Source: Alkanindiges sp.
Lineage (GTDB): Bacteria > Pseudomonadota > Gammaproteobacteria > Pseudomonadales > Moraxellaceae
Direction of reading: 5' to 3'
DNA length: 7,146 nt
Assembly (NCBI GenBank): GCA_030152125.1
Contig: JASLIR010000186.1
Location: forward strand, 1-7,146
The notes beneath the pieces are model-generated. The model did no database searches and had not been told where the DNA came from. It was given only the letters and a program-made list of their open reading frames with translations. Of this stretch, positions 5,947-7,146 are shown piece after piece. The translations under genes and the position numbers were made by a program. The stretch's first letter is position 1. Each line of letters starts with the position of its first letter.

Positions 5947-6996
5947 ATGCGTAAACTTGCAACGCGTCGTGTTGTAAGCGATGTGCGCCCTATAGAAGGC
6001 GCAGACAACATTGAGCTATGTGTCCTTGATGGCTGGCAGGTCGTGACCAAAAAAGGCGACTTTCAGCCCCAGGATGACTGTATCTATTTTGAAATTGATG
6101 CCGCATTTAAAGCGGAATCCCTGATTGGGCGGTCTTTAGACCCTGCCCGCCTGACCAATATTTATACGGATGACGGTCAGCAGTTTCAGGGCTTTCGTAT
6201 CCGCACCATCAAACTACGTGGCCAGATTTCCCAGGGTTATATCCTGCCACTCAGCTATTTTGATGGTGTGAATGTTGACCTGCAGGCGGATGATCTGGCA
6301 CCACAGCTTGAGGTGTATAAATTTGAAAAGCCAGTGCAGGCGGATAACGGCAACATGCCGGTACGTTGTGCATTCCCCGGCCATCTGCAAAAGACAGATC
6401 AGGAACGCATCCAGAACCTGGTAGCAGAGGTATACCAGGCGTACGTGGACAACCACATCAGCTTTGAGGTCAGCTACAAGCTGGAGGGTACCTCCATGAC
6501 GGTATCCCGCTTTGAGCAGGAAGAGCACGTGTGTTCCCGTAACCTGTCCTACCTGCTGGACCAGCCTGTCGATACCGCGCCCATGCTCAGCATCGGCAAG
6601 GATATCCTTGCTAAAATACAGGGTGACTTTACCGTACAGGGTGAACTGGTTGGGCCAGGTATTCAGGGCAACTTTGAAAAGGTAGCACAAGCCAGCTTTT
6701 ACATGTTCTCCCTGTTTGACCCTAAACAGCGCTGCTATGTAACACCGCGACAGGCCCGCGAATTTGCTGTAGCACATGACATTAACCATGTGCCGGTGCT
6801 GCATGAGGCCGTGACCCTGCAACAGCTGTTTGGTGCAGGGCTGGATCAGGACGGGCTGTTAAAAGCCCTGCTGGCCTATGCCGATGGCCCTTCCGGCTTA
6901 AAAGGTGCATACCGTGAGGGGTTGGTATACAAGGCGGAACAGACTGGTTTTAGCTTTAAAACCATTTCCAACAAGTATTTACTGAAGCAGGAATAA
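5947..6996 (+). CDS. ATP-dependent RNA ligase, Deinococcus DraRnl (Rnl5) type
   Basis: A 349-residue cytoplasmic nucleotidyltransferase that would join 3'-OH and 5'-phosphate RNA ends in a duplex through ligase-AMP and RNA-adenylate. The layout matches Rnl5: an N-terminal OB-like domain (about 1-130) followed by the adenylyltransferase domain. All ligase motifs are visible: motif I KLEG with nucleophile Lys178; CSRN at 196-199 (motif Ia); QGELVGPGIQGN at 231-242 (motif III, Glu233); FYMFSLFD at 251-258 (IIIa); EGLVYK at 324-329 (IV); and FSFKTISNKYL at 335-345 (V, Lys338 and Lys343). Length is close to the Deinococcus enzyme (about 340). No catalytic residue is missing, so it should be active. 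The start has a modest GGAA site nine bases upstream. No kinase, phosphatase, RtcB or tRNA gene is adjacent, so it appears to act as a stand-alone RNA-repair gene; its true substrate is unknown. Confidence 0.9.
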   Translation: MRKLATRRVVSDVRPIEGADNIELCVLDGWQVVTKKGDFQPQDDCIYFEIDAAFKAESLIGRSLDPARLTNIYTDDGQQFQGFRIRTIKLRGQISQGYILPLSYFDGVNVDLQADDLAPQLEVYKFEKPVQADNGNMPVRCAFPGHLQKTDQERIQNLVAEVYQAYVDNHISFEVSYKLEGTSMTVSRFEQEEHVCSRNLSYLLDQPVDTAPMLSIGKDILAKIQGDFTVQGELVGPGIQGNFEKVAQASFYMFSLFDPKQRCYVTPRQAREFAVAHDINHVPVLHEAVTLQQLFGAGLDQDGLLKALLAYADGPSGLKGAYREGLVYKAEQTGFSFKTISNKYLLKQE

Positions 6997-7011
6997 TCCT
7001 GCTTCAGTAAA
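6978..7011 (+). other. Perfect 15-bp hairpin spanning the ligase stop codon
   Basis: Bases 6978-6992 (containing ACTGAAGCAGGA) pair perfectly with 6997-7011 around a 4-nt ATAA loop, and the TAA stop (6994-6996) lies in the loop. The left arm encodes the last residues of the ligase. The downstream bases are A-rich, not T-rich, so this is not an ordinary terminator in either direction. It could protect the mRNA 3' end or act with the hairpin at 7026-7047. Confidence 0.6.
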
Positions 7012-7025
7012 AACCAGCCAAACAA

Positions 7026-7047
7026 AAAGAGCGCCTATGCGCTCTTT
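7026..7047. terminator. Short, probably bidirectional intrinsic terminator
   Basis: AAAGAGCGC (7026-7034) pairs with GCGCTCTTT (7039-7047) around a CTAT loop. On the + strand only three T residues follow; on the - strand the flanking A-run (7024-7028) reads as five T residues, so the signal is stronger for a gene converging from the right. It most likely ends the ligase transcript and a convergent one. Its core nearly repeats the terminator at 705-730. Confidence 0.7.
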
Positions 7048-7113
7048 CCATTCCTATCGCCGTTATCCACCACCGAGGTGTATAACGGTACAACCTGTTA
7101 GCTAAAGTGATTC

Positions 7114-7146
7114 CTAGCTAAAATGCTTAGGCTCTTCATCCATGAC
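7114..7146 (-). CDS. Possible C-terminal tail of a convergent gene (about 10 residues)
   Basis: Reading the - strand from the window edge gives VMDEEPKHFS and then TAG (complement of 7114-7116). The acidic ending and the terminator stronger on the - strand at 7026-7047 fit the end of a convergent gene, but ten residues cannot prove coding or identify a product. A second - strand frame also stays open for 15 residues from base 7145. Confidence 0.2.
   Translation of the reverse strand, partial: VMDEEPKHFS

Noticed and set aside
6214..6822. Long 202-codon - strand frame inside the RNA ligase gene
   Set aside because: It lies wholly opposite a gene with complete catalytic motifs and its translation looks like no known protein; it is a shadow of the real frame.
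7060..7088. Inverted repeat CCGTTAT...ATAACGG near the window end
   Set aside because: Only seven outer pairs with a mismatched interior and no T-run on either strand; too weak to call.
7098..7121. Inverted repeat TTAGCTA...TAGCTAA
   Set aside because: The arms are short, and TAGCTA is itself palindromic, so the match carries little information.
1..7146. CRISPR arrays, tRNA/rRNA genes, insertion sequences or attachment sites
   Set aside because: No regularly spaced direct repeats, no cloverleaf or rRNA-like sequence, and no transposase or flanking inverted ends were seen.

Overview
This is a chromosomal stretch from a Gram-negative bacterium with roughly balanced base composition, most likely a gammaproteobacterium. 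Three things point there: the YbaL-type antiporter, a periplasmic chaperone with an outer-membrane beta-barrel, and Shine-Dalgarno-led genes with U-tract terminators. A Moraxellaceae-like source is possible, but that is only an impression. All recognisable complete genes lie on the + strand.

Layout. (1) 1-663 is the 3' end of a YbaL/KefB-family cation:proton antiporter: the last membrane helix plus the NAD-binding RCK domain. A strong intrinsic terminator follows at 705-740. (2) 741-1132 is an AT-rich gap of about 390 bases with no believable gene. It carries a dyad, a weak promoter candidate and two leader hairpins. (3) 1133-5692 is one five-gene operon for a non-canonical chaperone-usher-like surface fibre. 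Its order is a secreted pilin-like subunit, a paralogous subunit with two cysteines, a small secreted minor subunit, a PapD-like periplasmic chaperone, and a 652-residue outer-membrane barrel protein ending in an SdrD-B-like Ig domain. (4) 5693-5946 is a second AT-rich gap. (5) 5947-6996 encodes an ATP-dependent RNA ligase of the Deinococcus Rnl type (Rnl5). (6) A perfect 15-bp hairpin spans its stop codon, and a probably bidirectional terminator lies at 7026-7047. The window may end in the tail of a convergent - strand gene.

How the parts work together. The operon is laid out like a fimbrial assembly line. Subunits enter the periplasm by Sec signal peptides. The two-domain Ig chaperone would cap them by lending its G1 strand, and the barrel would take them across the outer membrane. 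The barrel is the odd part. It lacks the N-terminal chaperone-binding domain and the recognisable plug and paired C-terminal domains of PapC/FimD ushers, and has one SdrD-B-like domain at the C-terminus instead. The subunits also do not look like FimA/PapA or spore-coat-U pilins. This operon is the best candidate for a poorly described system. The RNA ligase appears to be an independent, stand-alone RNA-repair gene.
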